DNA of 64,000 nucleotides. Source: an uncultured Cellulophaga sp. (GTDB taxonomy: Bacteria > Bacteroidota > Bacteroidia > Flavobacteriales > Flavobacteriaceae). The notes below the pieces were generated by a model. It made no database searches, was not told the DNA's origin, and saw nothing but the letters and a program-made list of their open reading frames with translations. The stretch lies in the NCBI GenBank assembly GCA_947496695.1, contig CANMEI010000004.1:124001-188000 (forward strand), written 5' to 3'. A program made the translations under genes and the position numbers. Positions 44,535-54,782 of this stretch are shown here, piece by piece; position 1 is the first letter of the stretch; the number at the start of each line of letters is the position of its first letter.

Positions 44535-45458
44535 ATGAAAGATCTTGTCACAAAACTAATTTTCTTTTTGATAATTTTAGTTGCTTTTTTAGGATTGATC
44601 AACAGTCCAATAGCTCTATTATTAGGATTTACTTTCTCTTTATTTCTGCAACATCCTTTTAAATTATCAACACATAAAGCAATACATTTACTTTTAAAAA
44701 TTGCAGTAGTCGGTCTAGGATTTGGTATGTTTATAAATGAAACTTTAAAAACAAGTAAAGAAGGCTTAGGCCTTACTTTTTTCTCAATAGTACTAACATT
44801 AACTCTTGGTTATCTAATTACTAGGTTATTAAAAATAGATTTAAAATTAGGGCACCTAATTACTTCTGGAACAGCAATTTGTGGCGGAAGTGCAATTGCA
44901 GCAATATCTCCTGTAATAAAGGCTAATAGCAAAACAATTAGTATTGCATTAGCTATAGTTTTCTTTTTAAACTCTATCGCCCTATTTGCATTCCCTACTA
45001 TTGGACATTTACTAAATTTAAGCCAACATGAATTTGGTTTATGGTGTGCTGTCGCTATTCATGATACAAGTTCAGTTGTAGGAGCTGCAATGGGGTTTGG
45101 TGACGAAGCTTTACGTATAGCTACAACTGTAAAATTATCAAGAACATTATGGATTATTCCTTTATCAATAATTTCAATGTTTTTATTTAAAACTAAAGGC
45201 GAAAAAATTAAAATACCTTATTTTATTGGTTTATTTATTTTAGCAATTATAATAAACAGTTATCATATACTCCCTGAAATTATCACAAACAATTTTGTAT
45301 TATATGCCAAACGACTTCTTGTAATAACTCTATATCTAGTCGGTACTACTATTTCGATAAAAGATTTTAAAGAAACAGGATACAAGCCTATTTTACTTGC
45401 TATGTGCTTATGGATATTCATTTCTATATTTTCTCTTTTATACATTAAATACAATTAA
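44535..45458 (+). CDS. YeiH family putative sulfate/sulfite exporter
   Basis: A 307-residue inner-membrane protein with about ten helices. The family signature GTAICGGSAIAAISPVIKA and the later CAVAIHDTSSVVGAAMGFG are present. YeiH homologues have been linked to sulfite or taurine-derived anion export, but the substrate is not proven. Directly downstream of the LysR gene. A 16-bp hairpin terminator follows. Confidence 0.88.
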   Translation: MKDLVTKLIFFLIILVAFLGLINSPIALLLGFTFSLFLQHPFKLSTHKAIHLLLKIAVVGLGFGMFINETLKTSKEGLGLTFFSIVLTLTLGYLITRLLKIDLKLGHLITSGTAICGGSAIAAISPVIKANSKTISIALAIVFFLNSIALFAFPTIGHLLNLSQHEFGLWCAVAIHDTSSVVGAAMGFGDEALRIATTVKLSRTLWIIPLSIISMFLFKTKGEKIKIPYFIGLFILAIIINSYHILPEIITNNFVLYAKRLLVITLYLVGTTISIKDFKETGYKPILLAMCLWIFISIFSLLYIKYN

Positions 45459-45488
45459 AAATTACTATAATGACAAATACACAAACAA

Positions 45489-45522
45489 AAAACCGTAACA
45501 AATAAATATTTGTTACGGTTTT
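45489..45522. terminator. bidirectional intrinsic terminator
   Basis: A 16-bp stem (AAAACCGTAACAAATA and complement) with a 2-nt loop, between the convergent YeiH and glycosyltransferase genes. Confidence 0.88.
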
Positions 45523-45544
45523 AAAATTAAAATACTTTAAGAAT

Positions 45545-46939
45545 TTAAGCCGCTAACTCACGAGTTAACCAACCACTTTTACCTGCAGTTGCAATTGCAT
45601 AAGGTGTAATCCAGAACAATCCGAATGTATATAAAATACTGTATGAATATGCCCAAAAAGCTTCTTTTAAATCATACCTCTTAGCATAAAAGAATACTGG
45701 AAATGATGACACTACTAAAATACTCAATAAAGTTGAACTTATAAATAAAACTGGATGAGTTATCACAAAGAACATCATAAATAATAAAAATGGATAAGCC
45801 ATAAGCATTTTTACAGCTTGAGTAACAAATAATAATCTTGATCCAAATTTACTACCTTCTCTAAAGTCTGTAAATACATATTTAGACATTGCAATGTTTT
45901 CACGCACATTACTTCTACCCCATCTAATAAACATTTTATACAAACCTGTATAGTCTTCAGGCACATTTGTATAAGCATATGCATTTCTTTGAAACACCAC
46001 ACTATAACCCTGTCTTAAAATCATGTTAGTCAAAGCTCTATCTTCACCTATATCAGATGATTTTCCCATGAATTTTTGATCAATCCATTCTGGCAAACAA
46101 GCGAAAACTGCACTTGATCTATAAGCTGCTAATGCACCAGGAGTACATAGCACTGAATTTAAACTACTTTCTGCCGAACGTTTAAACTCAAAACTCATTA
46201 CAAAACTCACATTAAGCATTTTTGGTAATAATGCTTTTTTATTATTTAAAACTTGAATATTACCTGCTACAGCTCCACATTTTTCATCAACCACTAACGG
46301 ACTTACTAAATTACGAAGTGTATCTGCATTTACAATCGAATCACTATCTACAGTAACAAAAATCTCTCCTGTTCCAATATTAAAACCACGGTATAAAGCG
46401 TGACGCTTACCCATATTTTTTGACTGTTGCATTATCGTTACTTGATCTCCTAAAATTCTTTTAGCTTCTTGCATCCAGAACCAAGTATCATCTTTACTGC
46501 CATCATCAATTGACAATAATTGCAGTTTCTCTTTTGGGTAATCACTTTTAGCTAAACTTTTCAAAGTTGCCCAAACTTGTTTACCTTCATTATAAGCTGG
46601 CACTATAACAGTAACTTTAGGCAACTCTTCATCACTTACAGATTCAATAGGCTTATATTTAAAATATAAGTATAGGTCATACATAAAAGTCATTGAACCA
46701 AATACAAACAATACTGCTGCAACTGAAAAAAATGCAAAACCCCAACTTGTATTCATTCTCTCAAAATTAAATTTTGAAAATTCATCTTGCAGTGAATAAA
46801 CTGCAAACGCAGCACCAATCATTAAAACAAATGAACTTACCAATACAACAATTGCTCTTATATTAACTTGCTTATCTTGCTGATTAAATTTAATATATTT
46901 ACTACTTATCGACTTTAAAGTAATTGCTTCCGGCTTCAT
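45545..46939 (-). CDS. membrane processive glycosyltransferase, family 2
   Basis: A 464-residue GT2 enzyme of the hyaluronan/cellulose synthase type. Two N-terminal membrane helices (~25-90), a cytoplasmic GT-A domain with VTVIVPAYNEGKQV, VTVDSDSIV (DxD), SSDIGEDRALT (base), and IRWGRSN in place of the QxxRW motif, then three or four C-terminal helices (~350-450). It would polymerise or transfer sugars across the inner membrane. No polysaccharide co-factors are adjacent. Three TTACACA repeats lie 125-160 bases upstream of the start (47063-47097). Confidence 0.85.
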   Translation of the reverse strand: MKPEAITLKSISSKYIKFNQQDKQVNIRAIVVLVSSFVLMIGAAFAVYSLQDEFSKFNFERMNTSWGFAFFSVAAVLFVFGSMTFMYDLYLYFKYKPIESVSDEELPKVTVIVPAYNEGKQVWATLKSLAKSDYPKEKLQLLSIDDGSKDDTWFWMQEAKRILGDQVTIMQQSKNMGKRHALYRGFNIGTGEIFVTVDSDSIVNADTLRNLVSPLVVDEKCGAVAGNIQVLNNKKALLPKMLNVSFVMSFEFKRSAESSLNSVLCTPGALAAYRSSAVFACLPEWIDQKFMGKSSDIGEDRALTNMILRQGYSVVFQRNAYAYTNVPEDYTGLYKMFIRWGRSNVRENIAMSKYVFTDFREGSKFGSRLLFVTQAVKMLMAYPFLLFMMFFVITHPVLFISSTLLSILVVSSFPVFFYAKRYDLKEAFWAYSYSILYTFGLFWITPYAIATAGKSGWLTRELAA

Positions 46940-47062
46940 ATTATATTTTATTAAAATTCTTTATATCTATTTGATTTACCATTTGCAATTTATATACCAT
47001 AAACAAAAAAAACCTATTTACTAGCCCTCACGAGTTTTTAAATAGTTTTTACTGTATACTAT

Positions 47063-47097
47063 TTACACACAAAGTGTATAATTACACAGTTTACACA
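47063..47097. repeat. three TTACACA heptamers upstream of the glycosyltransferase
   Basis: TTACACA occurs at 47063-47069, 47082-47088 and 47091-47097, with an inverted partner (GTGTATA) between the first two. The region 46940-47172 has no ORF; these repeats could be an operator. Confidence 0.4.
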
Positions 47098-47172
47098 TAT
47101 ATGAAGTTGATAAAATCATAAAAAAGAGGCAACAAAATATAGACCTATAAAAATTCAATTCACAGTAAAAAA

Positions 47173-47208
47173 AATCCGGAATAACATAGAAATATGTTAT
47201 TCCGGATT
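47173..47208 (-). terminator. intrinsic terminator of the his operon
   Basis: A 16-bp stem (AATCCGGAATAACATA and complement) with a GAAA/TTTC loop and a run of T on the minus strand, 28 bases after the hisIE stop. Confidence 0.9.
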
Positions 47209-47235
47209 GATATAAATTTATTCTTCTAGATAAAA

Positions 47236-47832
47236 CTAATGTCTATTTTTCAAAACTTCTTCAATATCTTTTAAAGTAAAACCTTTTGCCTGAAGCAATA
47301 TTAAATAATGAAATAATAAATCAGCACTTTCATCTAAAAACAATTTATCATCATTATCTTTTGCTTCAATAACAACTTCTACTGCCTCTTCACCTACTTT
47401 TTGAGCCACCTTATTAATTCCTTTTCTATAAAGTGAAGCTACATAACTATCTTTATTTTCAGGATTATCTTTACGATCTTTAATAATAGCCTCTAATTCA
47501 GTTAAAAAACCAAAAGAACTTGTATTCTCTTCTTTCCAGCAAGTATCCGTGCCCGTATGGCAAGTTGGTCCAACAGGATTTACCATAACCAATAAAGTAT
47601 CATTATCACAATCATTTTTAATAGACTCTAAGTTTAAAAAATTTCCACTTTCCTCTCCTTTTGTCCATAAACGATTTTTAGTACGACTAAAAAAAGTAAC
47701 TTTTTTAGTTTCTTGTGTTTTATCAAAAGCTTCTTGGTTCATATACCCCAACATCAAAACTTTTTTTGTTGTTGCATCTTGGATAATAGCTGGTATTAAT
47801 CCGTCTGAATTTTTATCGAAATCTATATTCAT
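47236..47832 (-). CDS. hisIE: bifunctional PR-AMP cyclohydrolase / PR-ATP pyrophosphatase
   Basis: A 198-residue fusion that carries out steps two and three of histidine synthesis. The HisI part (1-~105) has VLMLGYMNQEAFDKT and the zinc motif PTCHTGTDTCW. The HisE part has KVGEEAVEVVIEAKDND, the acidic Mg2+-binding helix of MazG-like pyrophosphatases. Last gene of the his operon, five bases after hisF, with a strong terminator downstream. Confidence 0.95.
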   Translation of the reverse strand: MNIDFDKNSDGLIPAIIQDATTKKVLMLGYMNQEAFDKTQETKKVTFFSRTKNRLWTKGEESGNFLNLESIKNDCDNDTLLVMVNPVGPTCHTGTDTCWKEENTSSFGFLTELEAIIKDRKDNPENKDSYVASLYRKGINKVAQKVGEEAVEVVIEAKDNDDKLFLDESADLLFHYLILLQAKGFTLKDIEEVLKNRH

Positions 47833-47837
47833 ACTAC

Positions 47838-48593
47838 TTATATTCTAACAGGAATCCCGTTATTTTTCAATTCTTCTTTTAAATCTACTATTTCAATTTC
47901 TTTAAAATGAAATACACTTGCCGCTAAAGCAGCATCTGCTTTTCCTTCTATAAAAGTATCTGTAAAATGTTGTATATTTCCTGCTCCACCTGATGCTATA
48001 ATTGGAATATTTAGTTCCGTTGATAGTTTAGCCAAAGCTTCATTGGCAAAACCATCTTTTGTACCATCATTGTCCATTGAAGTGAACAATATTTCACCCG
48101 CACCGCGCTCCTCTACTTCTTTCGCCCAATCAAATAAACGAATTTCTGTTGACACCTTACCTCCTACTAAATATACAATCCACTCTCCGTCAATCTGCTT
48201 TGCATCAATAGCTACAACAATGCATTGTGAACCAAATTTAGCAGACAAATCATTTATTAATTGAGGGTTTTTAACTGCTGATGAATTTATTGAAACTTTA
48301 TCGGCTCCATTTTGAAGCAAAATATCAACATCTTCAATAGATGAAATTCCACCGCCAACAGTAAACGGTATGTTTACTTTTTCAGCTACCCTAAACACCA
48401 AGTCCGCAAGTGTTTTACGTCGTTCTTCTGTAGCTGATATATCTAAAAAAACCAATTCATCAGCACCTGAACTTGCATAAATTTCCGCTAATTCAACCGG
48501 ATCACCAGCATCACGCAAATCAACAAAATTCACACCTTTTACAGTACGTCCGTTTTTAATATCTAAACAAGGAATTATACGTTTTGTAAGCAT
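47838..48593 (-). CDS. hisF: imidazole glycerol phosphate synthase, cyclase subunit
   Basis: A 251-residue TIM barrel. Catalytic Asp11 lies in [16 protein letters not shown] and Asp130 in [13 protein letters not shown]; phosphate loops are VGGGISS and ASGGAGN. Works with HisH, encoded at 50268, using ammonia to close the imidazole ring. Its start codon overlaps the stop of the DinB-like gene by one base. Confidence 0.96.
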   Translation of the reverse strand: MLTKRIIPCLDIKNGRTVKGVNFVDLRDAGDPVELAEIYASSGADELVFLDISATEERRKTLADLVFRVAEKVNIPFTVGGGISSIEDVDILLQNGADKVSINSSAVKNPQLINDLSAKFGSQCIVVAIDAKQIDGEWIVYLVGGKVSTEIRLFDWAKEVEERGAGEILFTSMDNDGTKDGFANEALAKLSTELNIPIIASGGAGNIQHFTDTFIEGKADAALAASVFHFKEIEIVDLKEELKNNGIPVRI

Positions 48594-49111
48594 TATTTAT
48601 TTTTTATAGTTAGGTCTACTCCATCATAAAAACCTAATGACCTATTTTTTAATTGTTTAACCCAAAAAGCTATTTGACCTGTATGATAAGAATAATGTTC
48701 TACTGCATGAATGATACACCCAACACCTGTAAAATTAAATCCTTGCACTTCTCGTTTTTCTAACAAGTCATCAACAGTACTTTTCAAAATAATATCTTTT
48801 GCATTAAGTGTAGTTTCTAAAAGTTTACCTAACAATTCTGTTTTTGAAAAACCTTGTTGAGCAGTAAACTCAGAATCTCTTTCCCTTTTATCTTCATTTT
48901 TACCTAAAGAAGAGATTATATACTGCGTAATATTACCACACAAATGCAAAATTTGATTACCTATACTGTTTGATATTCCATTTGGTCGTTTCCAAACATC
49001 AGCCTCTTCAATATCTCGCAAAGCTATACCTATCATACGGCTATTTTCATCAATACGATAAAGCGCATTATTCTTTATTTCATCAATTAACTGATGTTCT
49101 TTACTTAGCAT
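48593..49111 (-). CDS. DinB/YfiT-like four-helix protein inside the his operon
   Basis: A 172-residue DinB-like protein. The fold is a four-helix bundle that binds a metal through three His residues; here [10 protein letters not shown] in helix 2 and [18 protein letters not shown] in helix 4 supply them. Members include thiol transferases and proteins of unknown role. It overlaps hisA by 11 bases and hisF by one base, so it is translated as a true operon member. It has no known step in histidine synthesis; what it does here is open. Confidence 0.83.
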   Translation of the reverse strand: MLSKEHQLIDEIKNNALYRIDENSRMIGIALRDIEEADVWKRPNGISNSIGNQILHLCGNITQYIISSLGKNEDKRERDSEFTAQQGFSKTELLGKLLETTLNAKDIILKSTVDDLLEKREVQGFNFTGVGCIIHAVEHYSYHTGQIAFWVKQLKNRSLGFYDGVDLTIKNK

Positions 49112-49847
49112 TTATAATGAATTCTTCTAATTGCTTTAAACTAATTCTATTTTCGTAAATCGCTTTTCCTATTATAGTGCCTTCACAACCTAATTCAGCT
49201 AATTTTGGTAACTCATCAAAAGTTGAAATACCTCCAGAAGCAATTAAATTTATGCCACTACCATCGATTCCTCTTCCTGTTTGTTTTAAAATTTTCTGAT
49301 ACAAATCAAAAGAAGGCCCTTCTAACATACCATCTTTACTAATATCTGTACAAATTACAAAGACAATTCCATTTTTTTGATACGCCTGAATAAATGGAAT
49401 TAATTCTTCTTTAGAATCTTCTTGCCAACCTGAAACTGCTATTTTTTCATTTAAAGCATCAGCTCCTAATATAATTTTTCCAGCACCATAAGTTTCAATC
49501 CAACCAGCAAATGTATCTCTATCTTTTACAGCAATACTTCCTCCTGTAATTTGCGAAGCTCCACTATCAAAAGCAATACGTAAATCTTCATTTGTTTTTA
49601 AACCACCACCAAAATCAATTTTTAATGTGGTTTTTGATGCAATTTGTTCTAACACTTTATGATTTACAATGTGTTTAGATTTTGCCCCATCCAAATCTAC
49701 CAAATGTAAATATTCAATACCATGAGCTTCAAACTCTTTTGCAACCTCTAATGGATTTTCATTGTATATTTTTTTAGTATCGTAATCTCCTTTTGAAAGT
49801 CGAACACATTTACCATCTATAATATCTATTGCTGGAATAATTCTCAT
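49101..49847 (-). CDS. hisA: phosphoribosylformimino-5-aminoimidazole carboxamide ribotide isomerase
   Basis: A 248-residue TIM barrel that isomerises ProFAR to PRFAR. The catalytic Asp8 is in [15 protein letters not shown] and Asp129 in [15 protein letters not shown]; the phosphate loops are DFGGGLKT and IASGGISTF. Homologous to HisF. It touches the GNAT gene upstream (shared base at 49847) and overlaps the DinB-like gene downstream by 11 bases. Confidence 0.96.
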   Translation of the reverse strand: MRIIPAIDIIDGKCVRLSKGDYDTKKIYNENPLEVAKEFEAHGIEYLHLVDLDGAKSKHIVNHKVLEQIASKTTLKIDFGGGLKTNEDLRIAFDSGASQITGGSIAVKDRDTFAGWIETYGAGKIILGADALNEKIAVSGWQEDSKEELIPFIQAYQKNGIVFVICTDISKDGMLEGPSFDLYQKILKQTGRGIDGSGINLIASGGISTFDELPKLAELGCEGTIIGKAIYENRISLKQLEEFIINAK

Positions 49848-50263
49848 TATAATTTTATTTTATCAATGGACATCCAAAAATCTGAATCTCCAACTTTTTT
49901 AAATCCGTGACGCTCATATAAACTATGTGCATCTTTAGTTTTTAAAGCTACTGTTTTTACTTTTTTTATCAACTCGTGATCCATCATATAATCTACAAGT
50001 TTTTTGCCGTAACCTTTACCTTGGTATTCTGTAAAAATAATTACATCCATCAAATAAGCAAATAGAATTTGATCTGTAACAACCCTTGAAAATCCCATTT
50101 GATTCCCATATTCATCATACAAACCAAAACAAAATGAATTATCAATGGTAGTTTTAACTTCTTCAACAGTTCTACCTTTACCCCAATAAGATTCAACACC
50201 AATGTATTGCTGTATTTTATGAATATCTAGTTTATTTTTATCTGTTGAAATTACAATTGACAT
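49847..50263 (-). CDS. GNAT acetyltransferase inside the his operon (1)
   Basis: A 138-residue GNAT-fold N-acetyltransferase. Motif A with the acetyl-CoA loop is [18 protein letters not shown], and the C-terminal [17 protein letters not shown] is typical. It is tightly packed between hisH (4-base gap) and hisA (adjoining). The acceptor is unknown; nothing ties it to the pathway except position. Confidence 0.88.
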   Translation of the reverse strand: MSIVISTDKNKLDIHKIQQYIGVESYWGKGRTVEEVKTTIDNSFCFGLYDEYGNQMGFSRVVTDQILFAYLMDVIIFTEYQGKGYGKKLVDYMMDHELIKKVKTVALKTKDAHSLYERHGFKKVGDSDFWMSIDKIKL

Positions 50264-50267
50264 TTTA

Positions 50268-50849
50268 TTACATATTTAAAAAATTCAAAAGAATTTTCTC
50301 TCCTACATTACTACTTTTTTCAGGGTGAAATTGTGTTCCGTAAAAATTATCTTTTTTTAAAGCTGCACTATACGCTAAATCATAATCAGAAGTTGCAATT
50401 GTTTCTTCACATTTTGGTGCGTAAAAACTATGTACTAAATATATATATTCATCTTCTGAAACATCTTTAAACAACTCTGTTTTTAAATCTGTAATTTGAT
50501 TCCAACCAATTTGAGGCACTTTTACTTTATCAGAAAATTTTACAACATCAACATCAAAAATACCTAAGCCTTTTGTATTGCCTTCTTCTGTTGAATTACA
50601 CATCAATTGCATGCCTAAACAAATACCTAAAACAGGTTGTTTTAATTTAGGCACTAGAGTATCTAAACCACTATCACGTAATTTATGCATTGCACTACTA
50701 GCCTCACCTACACCTGGAAAAATTACTTTATCAGCATCAAGAATTTCATTTACATCATTCGTTAAAACTGCCTCAAAACCAAGTCTTTGAATTGCAAATT
50801 TAATACTTTGTATATTTCCTGCTCCGTAATTTATAATTACTATTTTCAT
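50268..50849 (-). CDS. hisH: imidazole glycerol phosphate synthase, glutaminase subunit
   Basis: A 193-residue class I glutamine amidotransferase. The nucleophilic Cys is in LGICLGMQLM and the His-Glu pair in GTQFHPEKSS; the oxyanion strand opens with VIINYGAGNIQS. It releases ammonia from glutamine for HisF. It follows hisB after nine bases. Confidence 0.96.
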   Translation of the reverse strand: MKIVIINYGAGNIQSIKFAIQRLGFEAVLTNDVNEILDADKVIFPGVGEASSAMHKLRDSGLDTLVPKLKQPVLGICLGMQLMCNSTEEGNTKGLGIFDVDVVKFSDKVKVPQIGWNQITDLKTELFKDVSEDEYIYLVHSFYAPKCEETIATSDYDLAYSAALKKDNFYGTQFHPEKSSNVGEKILLNFLNM

Positions 50850-50858
50850 GGTATTTAT

Positions 50859-51992
50859 TTACAACATTCCTTTTGTAGATGGTAAAACCATTTTTTCTAC
50901 ATCGCGTCTAACCGCCATTTTTATTGCTTTCGCAAATGCTTTGTAAATCGCTTCAATTTTATGGTGCTCGTTTACACCTTCTGCCTTAATATTTAAATTA
51001 GCTTTTGCACCATCACTAAACGATTTAAAAAAGTGCAAAAACATTTCAGTAGGCATATCACCCACCATTTCACGATTAAATTCAGCTTCCCAAACCAACC
51101 AATTTCTACCTCCAAAATCAATAGCAACCTGTGCCAAACAATCATCCATAGGTAAACAAAATCCGTAACGTTCAATTCCTAATTTTGTTCCTAAAGCTTT
51201 ATGAAAAACTTCCCCTAAAGCAATTGCCGTATCTTCAATAGTATGGTGTTCGTCTACTTCTAAATCACCATTAACTTTAATATCTAAATCCATTTGACCA
51301 TGACGCGCCAACTGATCTAGCATATGATCAAAAAATGCTAACCCAGTTTTTATATCACTTTTACCTGTTCCGTCAAGGTTAACTTTAATTTTAATATCAG
51401 TCTCATTGGTTTTTCTACTAATCTCTGAAACACGATCTTTAAGTTTTAAAAACTCATAGATTTTCTCCCAATCATTGGTTTCAATATCTATAAAAGCATC
51501 CAATTCATCTCTTTTCACTGTAATTTCTCCAGTACCAAGGTTAGTTTCGTCATTTATAAAAATACCTTTGGCTCCAAGGTTTTTAGCCAATTCCATGTCT
51601 GTTAATCGGTCACCAATTACAAATGAATTTGCTAAATCATAATCATCAGAAAAATACTCAGTTAACAACCCTGTACCAGGTTTACGTGTATTAGCATTTT
51701 CGTGAGGAAATGTTCGATCTAAAAATACCTTGTCAAATACAACACCTTCATTTTCGAAAGAATTCATGATAAAATTATGCACAGGCCAAAAAGTGTCCTC
51801 AGGAAAAACATCAGTACCTAAACCATCTTGGTTAGTAATCATCACTAACTCATAATCCAACTCCTTTGCTATTTTACCTAAAAATGTAAACGCCTTTGGG
51901 TAAAATGTCATTTTATCAAATGCATCAATTTGCTCGTCAACCGTTTCTTTAATGATAGTACCATCTCTATCTATAAAAAGTACTTTTTTCAT
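50859..51992 (-). CDS. hisB: bifunctional histidinol-phosphatase / imidazoleglycerol-phosphate dehydratase
   Basis: A 377-residue fusion. The HAD phosphatase half (1-~165) has the nucleophile motif FIDRDGTII and [14 protein letters not shown]. The dehydratase half (~185-377) has the two Mn2+-binding boxes [15 protein letters not shown] and [13 protein letters not shown]. The fusion is also found in E. coli; separate genes occur elsewhere. One base separates it from hisC. Confidence 0.95.
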   Translation of the reverse strand: MKKVLFIDRDGTIIKETVDEQIDAFDKMTFYPKAFTFLGKIAKELDYELVMITNQDGLGTDVFPEDTFWPVHNFIMNSFENEGVVFDKVFLDRTFPHENANTRKPGTGLLTEYFSDDYDLANSFVIGDRLTDMELAKNLGAKGIFINDETNLGTGEITVKRDELDAFIDIETNDWEKIYEFLKLKDRVSEISRKTNETDIKIKVNLDGTGKSDIKTGLAFFDHMLDQLARHGQMDLDIKVNGDLEVDEHHTIEDTAIALGEVFHKALGTKLGIERYGFCLPMDDCLAQVAIDFGGRNWLVWEAEFNREMVGDMPTEMFLHFFKSFSDGAKANLNIKAEGVNEHHKIEAIYKAFAKAIKMAVRRDVEKMVLPSTKGML

Positions 51993-51993
51993 A

Positions 51994-53043
51994 TTATTGA
52001 ATTTCTTTTAAAACTTGAATTAGTCTCTGGTTTTCTTCTTTTGTGCCTACTGTAAACCTAAGTGTATTTTCACATAAAGGTTGCGTTGTTCGGTTACGAA
52101 CTACAATACCTTTTTTTAACAACTGATTATATCGTTCTGTAGCATTATCAAGCTTTGCTAATACAAAATTAGCATCCGTATCATAAACTTTAACCACAAA
52201 ATTTAACTGAAGTAATGCTTTAGATAATAGATCCCTATATTCCAATATATCAGCTACTTCACTTTTTACTTTATCTAAATTTAATACACGATCTAAAGCT
52301 CTTTTTTGAGTCAGCTCATTAACGTTATATGGTGGCTTAATTTTATTTAAAATAGCAATGATTTCTTCGGATGCATAACAAACTCCCAATCTAATACCTG
52401 CCATTCCGTAAGCTTTAGATAAGGTTTGTGTTACTATTAAATTAGAATAAATTGATAATTTAGATAACCAAGACTTTTCTTTTGAAAAATCAATATAAGC
52501 CTCATCAATTACAACTATTCCATTAAAGTTATTTAACAACTCTGTTATCTTATTTCTAGAAAAACTATTTGCTGTTGGATTATTTGGTGAACATAGAAAT
52601 AACAACTTTGAATTTGCATCAGCTGTTGAAAGAATCTGCTCAACATCAGGTTCAAATTCAGAAGTTAATAAGACCTCTTTATTTTTAATATTATTAATAC
52701 CAGATAATACTTTATACATGCCATATGTTGGTGGTAATGTAATAATATTATCATCTTTAGGCTCACAAAAAGCTCTAAAAATAAGATCTAAAACTTCATC
52801 ACTACCATTACCGAAAAGAACATTCTTAGGCTTAACTCCTTTTTGTTGTGCTAAAACATCTTTTAAGTTTCGTTGTTGTGGATCTGGGTACCTATTTACT
52901 CCGTTTTCAAACGGATTCTCATTAGCATCTAAAAAAACCATTTCAGAACCATCAGAAACATATTCGTCACGTGCTGATGAATACGGACTAAGACCTTTTA
53001 CATTTTCACGAACTAAACTTTGAATATCTACTTTATTCATCAC
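51994..53043 (-). CDS. hisC: histidinol-phosphate aminotransferase
   Basis: A 349-residue fold-type I PLP aminotransferase. The PLP lysine is in [25 protein letters not shown]-like [19 protein letters not shown] and the C-terminal [13 protein letters not shown] are family features. It converts imidazole acetol phosphate to histidinol phosphate with glutamate. Its start overlaps the end of hisD by 11 bases. Confidence 0.95.
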   Translation of the reverse strand: MMNKVDIQSLVRENVKGLSPYSSARDEYVSDGSEMVFLDANENPFENGVNRYPDPQQRNLKDVLAQQKGVKPKNVLFGNGSDEVLDLIFRAFCEPKDDNIITLPPTYGMYKVLSGINNIKNKEVLLTSEFEPDVEQILSTADANSKLLFLCSPNNPTANSFSRNKITELLNNFNGIVVIDEAYIDFSKEKSWLSKLSIYSNLIVTQTLSKAYGMAGIRLGVCYASEEIIAILNKIKPPYNVNELTQKRALDRVLNLDKVKSEVADILEYRDLLSKALLQLNFVVKVYDTDANFVLAKLDNATERYNQLLKKGIVVRNRTTQPLCENTLRFTVGTKEENQRLIQVLKEIQ

Positions 53044-54328
53044 CTATAATAATACTATTTAAACGTAATGTTACAGCGTTTTTGTGCGCTTGTAAACCTT
53101 CAGCCTCTGCCATTAACTCAATTGCAGTTCCAATTTCTTGCAATCCTTCTCGTGATATTTTCTGAAAAGTCATGCTCTTCATAAAGCTATCTAAATTAAC
53201 GCCACTATATTGTTTTGCGTAACCATTTGTTGGCAATGTATGGTTAGTACCCGAAGCATAATCTCCAGCACTTTCTGGCGTATAGTTCCCTATAAAAACA
53301 GAACCCGCATTTGTTATTGCGCTTAAATAAGAATTTTCATTTTCAACACAAACAATATAATGTTCTGGTCCGTATTCGTTAATTAACTCTTGTGCAGTTT
53401 GATCATCTTCTACAAAAATTAATTTACTATTATCTATTGCTTTTTGAGCAATATCTTTACGTGGCAAATCGTTAATTTGAATCTCAATCTCTTTTTCAAC
53501 TTCTTCAAGTAATTGTTTAGATAACGAAACTAAAATTACCTGACTATCAACACCATGCTCTGATTGACTTAATAAATCTGATGCTACAAATGATGGATTA
53601 GCTGTATCATCAGCAACAACTAATAGCTCACTTGGTCCTGCAGGCATATCAATAGCAACTCCATGTTTAGTTGCTATTTGTTTAGCAACAGTCACATACT
53701 GATTACCTGGTCCAAAAATTTTATATACTTGCGGAATTGTATTGGTTCCAAATGTCATTCCTGCAATTGCCTGAATACCGCCAACTTTAAATATTTTAGT
53801 AACACCGCATAAATTTGCTGTGTATAAAATAGCTGGATGAATTTTACCTTCTTTATTAGGAGGCGAACACAAAACTATCTCCGTACAGCCTGCAATATTT
53901 GCAGGAACTGCCAACATTAAAATAGTCGAGAATAAAGGAGCTGTACCTCCAGGAATATATAAACCAACTTTTTCTATAGGTCTTTTAACCTGCCAACAAT
54001 CTACACCGGTAGCTGTTTCTACATGTACACTCTCTGTTTGTTGTGCCGCATGAAATTTATCAATATTTTCTTTAGCTAATAATATAGCCTCTTTCAACTC
54101 AACAGAAACTAAACTATTTGCTTCTACTATTTCATCATCAGAAACTAATAAATTATTAATAACTACACCATCAAATTTTTCGGTATACTTCTTAATAACT
54201 GCATCTCCCCCATCTAATACCTCTTCAAAAACTTGATTCACGGTACTTTCAATATCTGCAACCGATTTTGTAGGACGCTTTAATATTGTTTTCCAGTCTT
54301 CCTTTTTAGGATTATATATTTTGTTCAT
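53033..54328 (-). CDS. hisD: histidinol dehydrogenase
   Basis: A 431-residue zinc enzyme catalysing the last two oxidations to histidine. Family blocks seen are VGLYIPGGTAPLFST, KIFGPGNQYVTVAKQ, PAGPSELLVVADD, SQSEHGVDSQVIL (zinc ligands Gln/His) and GPEHYIVC (catalytic Glu-His). Overlaps hisC; eight bases after the GNAT gene. Confidence 0.96.
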   Translation of the reverse strand: MNKIYNPKKEDWKTILKRPTKSVADIESTVNQVFEEVLDGGDAVIKKYTEKFDGVVINNLLVSDDEIVEANSLVSVELKEAILLAKENIDKFHAAQQTESVHVETATGVDCWQVKRPIEKVGLYIPGGTAPLFSTILMLAVPANIAGCTEIVLCSPPNKEGKIHPAILYTANLCGVTKIFKVGGIQAIAGMTFGTNTIPQVYKIFGPGNQYVTVAKQIATKHGVAIDMPAGPSELLVVADDTANPSFVASDLLSQSEHGVDSQVILVSLSKQLLEEVEKEIEIQINDLPRKDIAQKAIDNSKLIFVEDDQTAQELINEYGPEHYIVCVENENSYLSAITNAGSVFIGNYTPESAGDYASGTNHTLPTNGYAKQYSGVNLDSFMKSMTFQKISREGLQEIGTAIELMAEAEGLQAHKNAVTLRLNSIIIGDE

Positions 54329-54336
54329 AGTAAATA

Positions 54337-54774
54337 CTACTCAAATTTCTTAATCATGTGATATCCTAGTGGTTTAAACCCATGGCGTTCCCAGAATTTT
54401 TTACCTTTTTCATTATGTGCATAACAATTAACTTCTGCTCCTATGCAATCAATACTTTTTGCATAATCAAATAGCCAATTCATCATTAATTCTCCTACAC
54501 CTTCACTTCTATATGTTGCTTCTACAAAAACATTATCAGGTTCTACATGCTTACCCGCATATAATTTATTTAAAACCCAAAAACCACAACATGCAATCAA
54601 TCTATCCGCATCATAAACACCTATACATTGATAACCACCCATGGCAATCATATCATTTAATCTGCTCTTCAAAACATCTTCAGATAGTTTCCCTTGATTT
54701 AATTGAATAACTAATGGAATGATAGTTTCCATTTTATTATACGGAATCAATGCTATTTTTAAATCAACTTTCAT
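54337..54774 (-). CDS. GNAT acetyltransferase inside the his operon (2)
   Basis: A 145-residue GNAT protein, not closely similar to the one at 49847. The acetyl-CoA motif is EATYRSEGVGELMMNWLF, and KKFWERHGFKPLGYHMI closes the fold. It lies between hisG (8-base gap) and hisD (8-base gap). The acceptor is unknown. Confidence 0.87.
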   Translation of the reverse strand: MKVDLKIALIPYNKMETIIPLVIQLNQGKLSEDVLKSRLNDMIAMGGYQCIGVYDADRLIACCGFWVLNKLYAGKHVEPDNVFVEATYRSEGVGELMMNWLFDYAKSIDCIGAEVNCYAHNEKGKKFWERHGFKPLGYHMIKKFE

Positions 54775-54782
54775 GACTAAAA

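Noticed and set aside
45470-45505. An 11-codon ORF after the YeiH gene
   Set aside because: It runs into the terminator stem and has no coding character.
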